64,000 nucleotides of DNA from the NCBI GenBank assembly GCA_965277535.1, contig OZ255825.1, positions 806,001-870,000 on the forward strand, read 5' to 3'. Below are positions 19,258 through 27,847 of the stretch, one piece after another (positions within the stretch are counted from its first letter, which is position 1; every line of letters begins with the position of its first letter). The notes below the pieces were generated by a model. The model was given only the letters and a program-made list of their open reading frames with translations. It was not told the DNA's origin and made no database searches. Both the position numbers and the translations under genes were made by a program. The stretch comes from Ilyomonas sp965277535 (GTDB lineage Bacteria; Bacteroidota; Bacteroidia; Chitinophagales; Chitinophagaceae).

Positions 19258-19602
19258 ATTTCTGCCATTCGTATCGCTTTCATTTTTCTTAAACAGAAAA
19301 TGCACGGAAACAAAACCTAATATGGGTAATGTTCTAAACGCATTTAATGAAACGCCACTTGTTTTCTTTTCTAAAATAACTCAGGTTCTTTATAGTTCCT
19401 GAATACTGCTTTTACATTCGTATATCAGTAAGACTAAAAATTAGTGGCAAGCAATTCTTTAAAGTACCAAATTTTAAACGGGTTAGGTTGTGGAATAATT
19501 AATGCCAAATAAAACCTTGCAATTGCTCTATCACCTAATGCAATAAATGAAAATGTTGTGCGGTAATTCTACCCAGTATTTCTAAAAAACATAAAAGCTA
19601 AA
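19258..19602. other. Gap between gpmI and the alpha/beta hydrolase gene
   Basis: 345 bases without a convincing gene. I see no hairpin terminator, no exact -7 consensus and no RNA gene; the sequence is AT-rich and free of the longer repeats seen elsewhere in the window. Confidence 0.4.
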
Positions 19603-20532
19603 ATGGAAAATAACAAATTAACCCTTGACCCAAATGACCCAAGGGTAATTCAGGCTAAAATTGCCGAACAAGAATTGTTTGACTTTTATAAAATCAAGGC
19701 AAAGGATCACTATATAAACTTACCTGAGCTTGGAATAAAAGTTAGAGTTTCCGAAATAGGAAGCGGTGAACCGGTTGTAATCGTGCCAGGCAATACAGGA
19801 GATGTTTTTCCACTTGCTTCTCTATTAGCCGAATTAAAGGGAAAAAGAATTTTTGCCATCAACAGACCCGGTGGCGGGTTGAGCGAAGGAATGAACCACA
19901 ACTTAGTTGACATCAGGCAATTTGCCATAAATACTTTGGAAACAGTTTTTGAAGCACTCAATTTAGAAAATGTTGATATTGTTGCTCATTCTATGGGTGC
20001 ACATTGGAGCACCTTGTTTGCAATGCAACACCCGAAAAGAGTACGGAAATTAGTCTTGTTAGGCAATCCCGGAAATATTATGGGTGGAAAACCACCATTA
20101 GCAATTCGCTTACTTGGATCGCCACTTTTTAGCAAAATGATCATTAAACTGATGCGGCCAAAAGACAAAAGCAAAGCTTTGAATACTCTCACCAGGATGG
20201 GGCATTCAAAAGCATCGTTAAACAAACAACCATATCAGCTGGGCGATGCATATTATTTTTTCAGGTTGTTACCACATTATATTATTTCAGCAACCAGCAT
20301 GTTAGAAAACGTTATGCCTGCAATTAACGCGTCCCAGCTAAAAAACCTGTTACAACCAACTGCACTCCTCTTAGGTACGAATGATAATTTTGCATCACAA
20401 AACTTAGGGCAGAAAATTGTTTCGGCAATGCCGAAGGGAATATTTTATTCGATTAAAGATGCAGGACATTTGCCATGGTTAGAAAGCCCTGAAGAATGCG
20501 GGCAATTAATACTTAATTTTCTTGCTAACTAA
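19603..20532 (+). CDS. Alpha/beta hydrolase
   Basis: 309 residues of the alpha/beta hydrolase fold. The nucleophile elbow reads VAHSMGAHWS (Ser near residue 129), the oxyanion region VIVPGNTGDVFP lies near residue 58, and the C-terminal catalytic His is in DAGHLPW (about residue 291). The N-terminal 45 residues contain a helix that may cover the active site. No signal peptide is apparent. Substrate is not readable; esterase or haloalkane-type activity are both possible. It stands alone between two gaps. Confidence 0.83.
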   Translation: MENNKLTLDPNDPRVIQAKIAEQELFDFYKIKAKDHYINLPELGIKVRVSEIGSGEPVVIVPGNTGDVFPLASLLAELKGKRIFAINRPGGGLSEGMNHNLVDIRQFAINTLETVFEALNLENVDIVAHSMGAHWSTLFAMQHPKRVRKLVLLGNPGNIMGGKPPLAIRLLGSPLFSKMIIKLMRPKDKSKALNTLTRMGHSKASLNKQPYQLGDAYYFFRLLPHYIISATSMLENVMPAINASQLKNLLQPTALLLGTNDNFASQNLGQKIVSAMPKGIFYSIKDAGHLPWLESPEECGQLILNFLAN

Positions 20533-20751
20533 TGTGGCAAAAACAACTACTCTAATAGGGTTTTGCAATATGCCGGTTCAACGAACAGAACTCATCTTCA
20601 GCAAAGAAAGTACTATTTTCATTACATCACATTTCCCTGGTCTGTATCACTTAACTGCAATTTTTGTTGGAAAGATTTCATAGCACAATTTATAAGAACG
20701 CAGTCTTCCAGACATCACAAATCATAAATCAAAAATCAGCAATCCTCTTAT

Positions 20752-20759
20752 TATATTTG
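20752..20759 (+). promoter_or_regulatory. -7 element TATATTTG directly before the helicase start
   Basis: TATATTTG matches TAnnTTTG exactly and ends four bases before the GTG at 20764. If this is the promoter, transcription begins at or next to the start codon and the mRNA is leaderless. No -33 TTTG is seen. Confidence 0.55.
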
Positions 20760-20763
20760 GGTT

Positions 20764-23334
20764 GTGAGCATCGCAACTTCAACTACAAATTTGCACAAAA
20801 CCAAAGGGTATCAAATTATACAGCAATGGCTTGCTGCCAAAGGCTTTCAGCCATTTTCATTTCAGGAAGAAACCTGGAAAAATATCATCGAAAGTAAAAG
20901 CGGCCTGGTGAATGCGCCAACAGGTTGCGGCAAAACCTTTTCTGTATTTCTGGGCGCCTTGATTCAGTTCATTAACGAGCACCCGAAAGATTATCAAACA
21001 AAGAGAAAAAACGGCTTGCAACTCTTGTGGCTTACACCTTTGCGTGCGCTTGCCAAAGACATTGGTCGTGCGATGGAAGAAGTGATGCTTGAACTGGGAA
21101 TGCAATGGCAGATTGGCATTCGCAATGGCGATACCGATGTGAATGAACGGCAAAAACAAAAACGAAATATGCCCGAAGTGCTCATCATCACGCCGGAAAG
21201 TCTGCATTTGTTTTTGGCACAAAAAGGCTATCCTGAAACGTTTAAAACATTGCGCACCATTGCAGTGGATGAATGGCACGAATTGGTTGGCAGCAAACGC
21301 GGAGTGTTGGTTGAATTGGCTTTATCGAGAATCATTAACTGTAAGTTGACAGTTGATAGAACTGAGATGACAGAGATAAGACAGCCGTCATCTGTCAACT
21401 CACATCTGTCAACTCTATCCATCTGGGGAATCTCCGCAACCATTGGTAACTTAGAACAGGCAAAAGATGTGCTGCTATATCCGCTGATTAATTCAGTGCA
21501 TTATGAAGGTGTTGATGAAAGTGTAATTGTAAAAGCATCATTAGACAAAAGAATTGATATAGAATCCATCTTGCCGGATGAAATAGAAAAATATCCGTGG
21601 GCCGGGCATTTAGGTTTAACACTTGCCAATAAAATTATACCCATTATAGAAGAAAGTACCACTACATTAATCTTCATCAACACACGTGGTATGAGCGAGC
21701 GATGGTATCAAAAGCTGCTCGACATTGCACCTCAGTTTGCCGGAGCCATTGCTTTGCATCACGGCAGTATTGAACATGAATTAAGAGTGTGGGTAGAAGA
21801 AGCTTTGCACGTAAAAAAGCTGAAGGCAGTTGTATGCACGGCAAGCCTTGATCTGGGCGTTGATTTCCGTCCGGTTGATACGGTTATTCAGGTTGGTTCG
21901 CCAAAAGGTGTTGCGCGGTTTCTGCAACGTGCAGGTCGCAGTGGGCACGGCCCTAGTGAAGTAAGCAAGATTTATTTTTTACCAACGCATTCATTAGAAT
22001 TGGTAGAAGCAGCGGCGTTAAAAGATGCCATCCAGCAACACAATATTGAAAGCCGCGAGCCGATGATGCTTTGCTTTGATGTGCTTACACAATACGTTTG
22101 CACCATTGCCATTGGTGAAGGTTTTTATGCTGATCAATTATTTAATGAAATCAAATCAACACATTGTTTTAGCGAGATAACAAAAAGCGAGTGGCAACAA
22201 ATCCTGTATTCGGTAACAAGTGGCGGCAATGCGTTGCAACAATATGATGAATATAAAAAAGTAGAAATAGAAAGTGATGGTTTGCACAGGATAAAAAACC
22301 GCAGAATTGCCATGCGGCACCGGATGCACATTGGCACCATTGTAAGTGATGCCATGCTGAAAGTAAAGCTGTTGGGCGGCGCTTATGTGGGCATGATCGA
22401 AGAAGGTTTTATCAGCCGGTTAGAGCCGGGCGATGTGTTTGTTTTGGCAGGAAAAGTTTTAGAACTCATTAGCATTAAAGACATGACGGCGATGACTAAA
22501 AAATCAACGTCGAAAAAAGCACTTGTACCGAGCTGGAACGGTGGCAGGATGCCGCTTTCAGCCAATTTAGGTGTAATGCTACGAAAGGCTTTCAACAGTG
22601 CTTTATCAAAGAAGGCAAAAGCAATTGAGATACGCGTTTTGCAGCCTCTATTCGAATTGCAAAAAGAATTATCACACATTCCAAGAGAAGGTGAATTGTT
22701 GATAGAACAAATAGAAACGCGGGATGGTTTTCACCTCTTTGTTTATCCATTTGAAGGCAGGCTTGTGCACGAAGCGATGGCAGCATTACTTGCCTTTCGC
22801 ATCAGTAAAATCAAACCAATTACTTTCTCCATCGCCATGAATGATTATGGCTTTGAATTGCTGAGTGATCAACCCATTCCGGTTGACGACAGCAATGTGT
22901 ACGATTTGTTTTCGACCAATAATTTGCTTCGCGATATTCAGCAAAGTGTGAATAATATTGAGATGGCGCGAAGAAAGTTCAGAGACATTGCGGTGATTGG
23001 TGGTTTGGTGTTCCAAGGTTATCCCGGCGAACAGAAAAAAGCAAGACATTTACAGGCTTCTTCTTCGCTTCTGTTCAATGTGTTTTATGAATACGATCCG
23101 AATAATCTGTTATTGCGGCAAGCTTACCAGGAAGTGCTTGATCAGCAAATGGAAGAAGTAAGATTGCGCGCTGCATTGACCCGAATTCAAAGTGAAAACA
23201 TTGTTCTTACTTTTCCGCAACGATTGACGCCGTTTTGTTTTCCTATTAAAGTTGACAGCATGCGCGAAACATTGACTTCCGAGAAACTGGAAGACAGAAT
23301 TCAACGCATGCAGGCACAATTGGAAAAATGGTAG
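20764..23334 (+). CDS. Ligase-associated Lhr-type DEXH-box DNA repair helicase
   Basis: 856 residues. Walker A APTGCGKT is at about 51-58, the DEXH box VDEWHEL near 168-174, motif III GISATIGN, and the C-terminal helicase domain has QRAGRSGHGPSE. A long Lhr-type core with winged-helix and C-terminal region follows. Family members act with an ATP-dependent DNA ligase and a nuclease in DNA repair; those partners are not next to it here. The start is GTG at 20764, fixed by the -7 element 4 bases upstream. Residues around 193-219 are encoded by an inverted repeat (21344-21414) that looks like an inserted intergenic palindrome. Confidence 0.88.
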   Translation: MSIATSTTNLHKTKGYQIIQQWLAAKGFQPFSFQEETWKNIIESKSGLVNAPTGCGKTFSVFLGALIQFINEHPKDYQTKRKNGLQLLWLTPLRALAKDIGRAMEEVMLELGMQWQIGIRNGDTDVNERQKQKRNMPEVLIITPESLHLFLAQKGYPETFKTLRTIAVDEWHELVGSKRGVLVELALSRIINCKLTVDRTEMTEIRQPSSVNSHLSTLSIWGISATIGNLEQAKDVLLYPLINSVHYEGVDESVIVKASLDKRIDIESILPDEIEKYPWAGHLGLTLANKIIPIIEESTTTLIFINTRGMSERWYQKLLDIAPQFAGAIALHHGSIEHELRVWVEEALHVKKLKAVVCTASLDLGVDFRPVDTVIQVGSPKGVARFLQRAGRSGHGPSEVSKIYFLPTHSLELVEAAALKDAIQQHNIESREPMMLCFDVLTQYVCTIAIGEGFYADQLFNEIKSTHCFSEITKSEWQQILYSVTSGGNALQQYDEYKKVEIESDGLHRIKNRRIAMRHRMHIGTIVSDAMLKVKLLGGAYVGMIEEGFISRLEPGDVFVLAGKVLELISIKDMTAMTKKSTSKKALVPSWNGGRMPLSANLGVMLRKAFNSALSKKAKAIEIRVLQPLFELQKELSHIPREGELLIEQIETRDGFHLFVYPFEGRLVHEAMAALLAFRISKIKPITFSIAMNDYGFELLSDQPIPVDDSNVYDLFSTNNLLRDIQQSVNNIEMARRKFRDIAVIGGLVFQGYPGEQKKARHLQASSSLLFNVFYEYDPNNLLLRQAYQEVLDQQMEEVRLRAALTRIQSENIVLTFPQRLTPFCFPIKVDSMRETLTSEKLEDRIQRMQAQLEKW
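21344..21414. repeat. Imperfect palindrome inserted in frame in the helicase gene
   Basis: Bases 21344-21373 and 21385-21414 are imperfect 30-base inverted arms built from units like AGTTGACAG and CTGTCAACT. The encoded stretch (CKLTVDRTEMTEIRQPS and following) sits between SRII and SIWGISATIG, where related helicases, as I recall them, have only a short linker. It resembles the intergenic palindromes of this genome rather than coding sequence, yet preserves the frame. Confidence 0.65.
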
Positions 23335-23337
23335 TTT

Positions 23338-23571
23338 GTCGTCGTCATTCCGCAATTGTCCTCAACACAATGACAAAAATTATAATCAAGTTAGCGAGGG
23401 CTTTGTGCGGAATCTGATGACTGAACAAAAATTGCAGTTTGGTAAAAGGAAGAAGCTAATAACTAATAACTTGTTCATACTATTAAGAGCAGATTCCGCG
23501 CAAAGCCGCCTGCAACATTGATTAATGTGCAAAACCAAACGGCGGCATTTGCGGAATGACGTCGTCATTCA
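23338..23571. repeat. Nested inverted repeat (MITE-like) after the helicase gene
   Basis: The 344-base gap 23335-23678 has no gene and is filled mostly by this element. Outer arms GTCGTCATTCCGCA (23341-23354) and TGCGGAATGACGTC (23550-23563) pair with one mismatch; inner arms GGCTTTGTGCGGAATCTG (23399-23416) and CAGATTCCGCGCAAAGCC (23490-23507) pair almost perfectly. The 3' end is itself palindromic (GAATGACGTCGTCATTC). It could be a non-autonomous mobile element or a structured RNA; no coding content is seen. Confidence 0.65.
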
Positions 23572-23678
23572 ACATTCTTACAACTTGATACGCTATCTAG
23601 CTTTTCAACAAAAAATAAATTCCAATAATTGTTCTATCTTTCAAACCGGAAATCATTTGTATTTCACACTCTTTATCC

Positions 23679-24416
23679 ATGCAACCAAAACGATTGTTCC
23701 TTATTGCTGCCGTATTGCTTATTGGCAAACTTTATTCTCAGCCAATCAATACGATATCTTATAAAAACTATCCGGTTGACAGGTCGGTAAAAGAAGACAG
23801 CAATCTTATCAAATTGCTTCAGCCCTTTAATGATAGTCTGAGCCGTTACATGAATGAAGTAATTGGCTTTTGCAATAAAGCATTGTATAAAAAACAACCC
23901 GAATGTGCCTTGGGAAATTTGATGGCTGATGCCATGAAAGTGTATGCAGCCAAAGCCTTCAAAACCAATGTAAATGCGGCTTTTATAAATTTTGGTAGCA
24001 TTCGTTCATATCTGCCTAAAGGAGAAATCACACGGCGAACAATTTACGATCTGATGCCTTATGACAACCTCATTGTTCTGCAACAAGTAAATGGAAATAC
24101 TCTTCGCCAATTGCTCGATTTGTTTGCTTTCAAAGGCGGCTGTGCATGTTCAGGTATTAGGATGACAATCAAAAATAAAAGAGCCGCAGATTTTAGTGTC
24201 AACAATGCTCCGTTGAACGATACCTCCGTTTATACGATTGCTGTTTTAGATTATCTCGCCAACGGCGGCGATGGTTGTACAATGCTGAAAAATATGGCAA
24301 AACAAAACAGGAACATCTTGTATAGAACTGCTTTGACAGAGTACATACAAACGTTTACAAATGACGGGAAACCAGTAACTGCAAACATTGAAAATCGCAT
24401 CACAAATGCTGATTAA
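23679..24416 (+). CDS. 5'-nucleotidase C-terminal-domain protein
   Basis: 245 residues with an N-terminal signal peptide (FLIAAVLLIGKLYSQ). It contains only the C-terminal substrate-binding domain of 5'-nucleotidases (NLMADAMKVYAAKAF, NFGSIRSYLPKGEITRR, LMPYDNLIVLQQ, DYLANGGDGC). The metallophosphatase domain that normally precedes it in one chain is encoded by the next gene, which overlaps by 11 bases. The pair therefore looks like a split UshA-type enzyme with domain order reversed, acting outside the cytoplasm on nucleotides or related phosphate esters. Confidence 0.87.
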   Translation: MQPKRLFLIAAVLLIGKLYSQPINTISYKNYPVDRSVKEDSNLIKLLQPFNDSLSRYMNEVIGFCNKALYKKQPECALGNLMADAMKVYAAKAFKTNVNAAFINFGSIRSYLPKGEITRRTIYDLMPYDNLIVLQQVNGNTLRQLLDLFAFKGGCACSGIRMTIKNKRAADFSVNNAPLNDTSVYTIAVLDYLANGGDGCTMLKNMAKQNRNILYRTALTEYIQTFTNDGKPVTANIENRITNAD

Positions 24417-25347
24417 CAGAAGATGTTTTTTACAACAAACTATGTTGTCTGCAGGTGCATTTACAACTTCATTTTTGTTATCAAAAAAAGAAACAAAAGT
24501 CAACGAAGAAGAACAGCAAATTGTGATTCTTCATACCAATGATATGCACAGTCACATTGAGCCATTTCCTATGGATGGAAGTGCCAATCAAGGTCGCGGC
24601 GGAATGGCTGCACGTGCGCAAATCATCAATGAAATTAGGGGCAAAAACAAACATGTTTTATTGCTGGATGCCGGCGATATTTTTGGCAATACACCCTGTT
24701 TTGAAATGTTTCAAGGCGAGCCTGAAATAAAAGCGATGAGCACAATGAAATACGATGCTGTAACAATTGGCGAACAAGATTTGTTAGGGGGCATTGATAA
24801 CTATGCAAACCTTATCAATCGCTTTGCAAATTTTTCGGTTTTGATTTGCAATTATGATTTTAGTAACACATCTTTCCAAAACAAAAGCTTGCCATATAAA
24901 ACATTCAAAAAAGGAGATGTAAAAATTGGCGTAACCGGCGTGGGCATTGAATTACAGGGCTTGATAGCAGATGATTTATACTGCAATGTAAAGTATCTCA
25001 ACCCTATCGAAAATGCAAACAGAACTGCAGATATTTTAAAACGAAAGGAAGGGTGCGATTTGATCATCTGTTTATCGCATTTGGGTGATAAATACAATAA
25101 CGAACAAGTAAGCGATGAAATATTGGCAAAAGAAAGTTATGATATTGATTTAATTATTGGCGGACATACACATCGCTTTTTTACCGAACCTCGTAAATAT
25201 ATAAATAAACGAGGTAAAGAAATAATCGTCAATACAGCAGGTTGGGCAGGAATGCAATTGGGAAGATTGGATTATAATTTGCTTAAAAAAGGAAAAAAAT
25301 TTTTAGATACAAAATCAATACTCATTGAAAAAAAATATGAAGATTAA
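24406..25347 (+). CDS. Tat-exported metallophosphatase, 5'-nucleotidase N-terminal domain
   Basis: 313 residues. A twin-arginine signal (NRRCFLQQTMLSAG, residues 3-16) leads into a calcineurin-like phosphoesterase with HTNDMHSHIEPFP, LLDAGDIFGNTP, LSHLGDK and GGHTHRFF, the metal-binding blocks of the 5'-nucleotidase family. The C-terminal nucleotide-binding domain is absent but supplied by the gene just upstream, whose stop overlaps this start. Export by Tat here against a Sec-type signal on the partner is notable: the metal centre may be loaded in the cytoplasm. Exact substrate is not readable. Confidence 0.87.
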   Translation: MLINRRCFLQQTMLSAGAFTTSFLLSKKETKVNEEEQQIVILHTNDMHSHIEPFPMDGSANQGRGGMAARAQIINEIRGKNKHVLLLDAGDIFGNTPCFEMFQGEPEIKAMSTMKYDAVTIGEQDLLGGIDNYANLINRFANFSVLICNYDFSNTSFQNKSLPYKTFKKGDVKIGVTGVGIELQGLIADDLYCNVKYLNPIENANRTADILKRKEGCDLIICLSHLGDKYNNEQVSDEILAKESYDIDLIIGGHTHRFFTEPRKYINKRGKEIIVNTAGWAGMQLGRLDYNLLKKGKKFLDTKSILIEKKYED

Positions 25348-25428
25348 AAATTTTTTTTTCAACAAAAAGGGTAGAAATTCGTCCTCCTGTCCTAAAAATT
25401 TTTGTTAGCCCAAACGAAAAATTTTTTG
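25346..25428. promoter_or_regulatory. Three AAAAATTTTT tracts upstream of dnaA
   Basis: A5T5-9 tracts occur at 25346-25359, 25394-25403 and 25417-25427, spaced about 48 and 23 bases centre to centre. Such tracts bend DNA and may aid dnaA promoter or regulator binding. No TTATCCACA-type DnaA boxes are present, so I do not call an origin. Confidence 0.35.
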
Positions 25429-25485
25429 AACAGCTTACTAACGAAACTTATTTTTTAACTGTGTAAACCGGGTTGCCTTCTCAAT

Positions 25486-26928
25486 ATGACTACTACTACG
25501 ACTACAACTGCAGAAGCGATATGGAATAACTGTTTGAAAATAATAAAAGATATTGTAGAATGGCAACATTTTAAAACCTGGTTTGAACCCATCAAAGCAA
25601 TTGAATTAAAAGGCAATGTGTTACTCATTCAGGTTCCCAGCCAGTTTTTTTATGAGTATTTAGAAGAACATTATGTAACGCTTCTGGCAAAAATTTTAAA
25701 GCGCGAATTAGGAAAAGAAGCTCGTTTGGAATATCGGATTATGGTAGATAGTGGCAATAAAGGCCGCAATGGTTCAATGGATGTTTCGGCTTCTTACGGT
25801 AAAGTTTATACCAATAACGAAATGGATTTCCCCTTGGTAATTAACAATCCCGTAAAAAATCCATTTGTCATTCCGGGTTTAAAAAAAGTACAGATTGATC
25901 CGCAGCTCAATCCTTCCTATGTTTTTGATTCATTAATTGAAGGCGATTGCAATCGTGTAGCTCGTCGTGCCGGCAAAACCGTGGCTGAAAAGCCAGGTGC
26001 CAGTTCTTTCAATCCGCTGGTTATTTATGGCGGCGTTGGTTTGGGCAAAACGCATTTGGCACAGTGCATTGGCAACGAAGTAAAAAAGCTCAATCCCAAT
26101 AAAATTGTGTTGTATGTAAGTAGTGAAAAATTCATCAATCAATTCCAGGATCATAGCCGGAACAACGCCATCAACGATTTCATTCATTTTTATCAGTTGA
26201 TTGATGTCTTGATTATTGATGATGTACAATTTTTCAATCGCGCAGAACGCAGTCAGGACGCGTTCTTTGCTATATTCAATCATCTTCATCAAAGCGGAAA
26301 ACAACTGGTGTTAACATCTGATAAACCACCGAAGGATTTAGACGGTTTGCAGGAACGTTTGTTAAGCCGTTTTCGTTGGGGGTTAAGTGCCGATTTAGCA
26401 ATGCCGGATTATGAAACGCGCATTGAAATTTTGGAACGCAAAATGAAATCTGATGGCTGCGACATGCCCATCGAAGTGATTAAATACATCGCTTATAACA
26501 TTACTACCAATGTGCGTGAACTGGAAGGTGCTTTGATTTCGTTGCTGGCACAATCATCATTAAACAAACGCGACATTGATGTTGAACTTGCCAAGAAAGT
26601 GCTGCGCAATTTTGTAAAAACAAGCAACAAAGAAATTACTATTGATACCATTCAAAAAATGGTGTGCGAATACTTCGATGTACCTTACGATAAGCTGTTG
26701 CAAAAAACCCGTAAACGCGAGATTGTACAGGCGCGACAAATCACGATGTACCTTGCTAAATCGTTCACCAAAAATTCATTAAAAACAATAGGTGAGCATT
26801 TTGGCGGACGCGATCATACTACCGTAATTCACAGTTGCCAAACCGTAAAAGATTTAATGGACACAGATAGTTTGTTTAAAGAAAATGTAATTGAACTCAC
26901 ACAAAAAGTGCAACTCGCTTCTATGTAA
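25486..26928 (+). CDS. dnaA: Chromosomal replication initiator protein DnaA
   Basis: 480 residues. Domain I (about 9-90) includes WNNCLKIIKDIVEWQHFKTWFEPI; the AAA+ domain has Walker A GGVGLGKTH near 182-190 and Walker B LIIDDVQFF near 242-250; the C-terminal helix-turn-helix holds the DnaA signature GGRDHTTVIHS near 438-448. It binds DnaA boxes and opens oriC. The N-terminus carries a run of seven threonines. The gene is alone, not beside dnaN or rpmH, and no DnaA-box cluster is visible nearby, so the origin is probably elsewhere. Confidence 0.97.
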   Translation: MTTTTTTTAEAIWNNCLKIIKDIVEWQHFKTWFEPIKAIELKGNVLLIQVPSQFFYEYLEEHYVTLLAKILKRELGKEARLEYRIMVDSGNKGRNGSMDVSASYGKVYTNNEMDFPLVINNPVKNPFVIPGLKKVQIDPQLNPSYVFDSLIEGDCNRVARRAGKTVAEKPGASSFNPLVIYGGVGLGKTHLAQCIGNEVKKLNPNKIVLYVSSEKFINQFQDHSRNNAINDFIHFYQLIDVLIIDDVQFFNRAERSQDAFFAIFNHLHQSGKQLVLTSDKPPKDLDGLQERLLSRFRWGLSADLAMPDYETRIEILERKMKSDGCDMPIEVIKYIAYNITTNVRELEGALISLLAQSSLNKRDIDVELAKKVLRNFVKTSNKEITIDTIQKMVCEYFDVPYDKLLQKTRKREIVQARQITMYLAKSFTKNSLKTIGEHFGGRDHTTVIHSCQTVKDLMDTDSLFKENVIELTQKVQLASM

Positions 26929-27001
26929 TGAAGCAGCTTTTGGTTTTGCCCGAAAAATAAACAAGCCAACTTCAACAAAACAATTTTTTCTATAAAAACA
27001 G

Positions 27002-27034
27002 AACAGGCTGCCACAACGGGCAGCCTGTTTTTAC
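27002..27034 (+). terminator. Terminator after dnaA
   Basis: AACAGGCTGCC (27002-27012) pairs exactly with GGCAGCCTGTT (27019-27029) and is followed by a T run. It lies between convergent genes and may also serve the minus-strand gene ending at 27059. Confidence 0.85.
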
Positions 27035-27058
27035 TAACAGAAAACCTACCTACCATTT

Positions 27059-27520
27059 TTACCAGCCGCGATTATCACGATCACGATGTTCAAATTTATC
27101 ATCACCACGATCAAATTTATCATCATGGCGATCAAACCTGTGGTCATGGTCATAAGCCATATCAGGACGAGGGCCACCATAATTTCTAAATCTTTCTACA
27201 TGAAAACGGTTTTCATTCCATACATCAAAACCATAATGGTTCACAACAAAGCGAGGCTGATTATCTAACCAAATGTAGCGTGGCAAACGATAAGAAGTTG
27301 TCCAGGCACCCTGAAACGGATAAATGTATTGCCGCGTTTCAAAACTATAATACACATTACTTTGCGGATAGTAATAAAACGATTGCTGCCTGTTGTCTCT
27401 GCAATCATTTCCTTGTTGCTGATAAGGCGCATTATAACCACCGTCGTACTGTGCAGAGGCATTGTTACTGGTAAAAACAAACGCAGCAACAATAACGATT
27501 GTGTAAAAAATTGTTTTCAT
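27059..27520 (-). CDS. Exported protein with His/Asp-rich tail, unknown function
   Basis: 153 residues from the start at 27520, where a clear signal peptide begins (MKTIFYTIVIVAAFVFTSNN, cleaved near ASA). The middle is rich in Tyr, Gln and Asn and contains YYYPQSNVYYSFETRQYIYP. The C-terminal 30 residues repeat units such as DRHDDKFDRGDDKFEHRD, strongly charged and able in principle to bind metal ions. I do not recognise a family. It is isolated, convergent with dnaA and divergent from topA. Confidence 0.7.
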   Translation of the reverse strand: MKTIFYTIVIVAAFVFTSNNASAQYDGGYNAPYQQQGNDCRDNRQQSFYYYPQSNVYYSFETRQYIYPFQGAWTTSYRLPRYIWLDNQPRFVVNHYGFDVWNENRFHVERFRNYGGPRPDMAYDHDHRFDRHDDKFDRGDDKFEHRDRDNRGW

Positions 27521-27847
27521 AATTGAACGTTTTAATTGCATGTATTGACGTGATGAAAACAATGATGTAAAATGGCTCTGCTCTCTTTAACATTTTACTG
27601 CTTATTTTTTCTTGCTTTAATATTGCAGTAAAAGCAGTGGTTCTGTGTTGATGAAATAAGCTTTGTTTTTGTCTCATTTTTTTAATTACGCATACAGAAA
27701 AAAGGGCAAAAACAAAAACACGCAAACGATAAAAAAGAGAGTTCAAGAGCAATGTAAAAAATAAGCTTAAAGTTGCCTTTCATCAATCACAATTCGTGAA
27801 AGTGTAGTATATTTAAAGGATAACAAAAAAGAGAGCACAGATAGATA
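27521..27847. other. Divergent region before topA
   Basis: 327 bases without a gene. It contains TTTGTTTTTGTC (27662-27673) facing an exact GGCAAAAACAAA (27705-27716), so two copies of the dispersed motif form an inverted pair 45 bases apart, able to pair over 10 bases. A TATATTTA at about 27808 could be part of the topA promoter but is not an exact -7 match. Confidence 0.45.

Noticed and set aside
25348..25485. Possible replication origin next to dnaA
   Set aside because: No TTATCCACA-like DnaA boxes or clear unwinding element with box cluster; A/T tracts alone are not enough.
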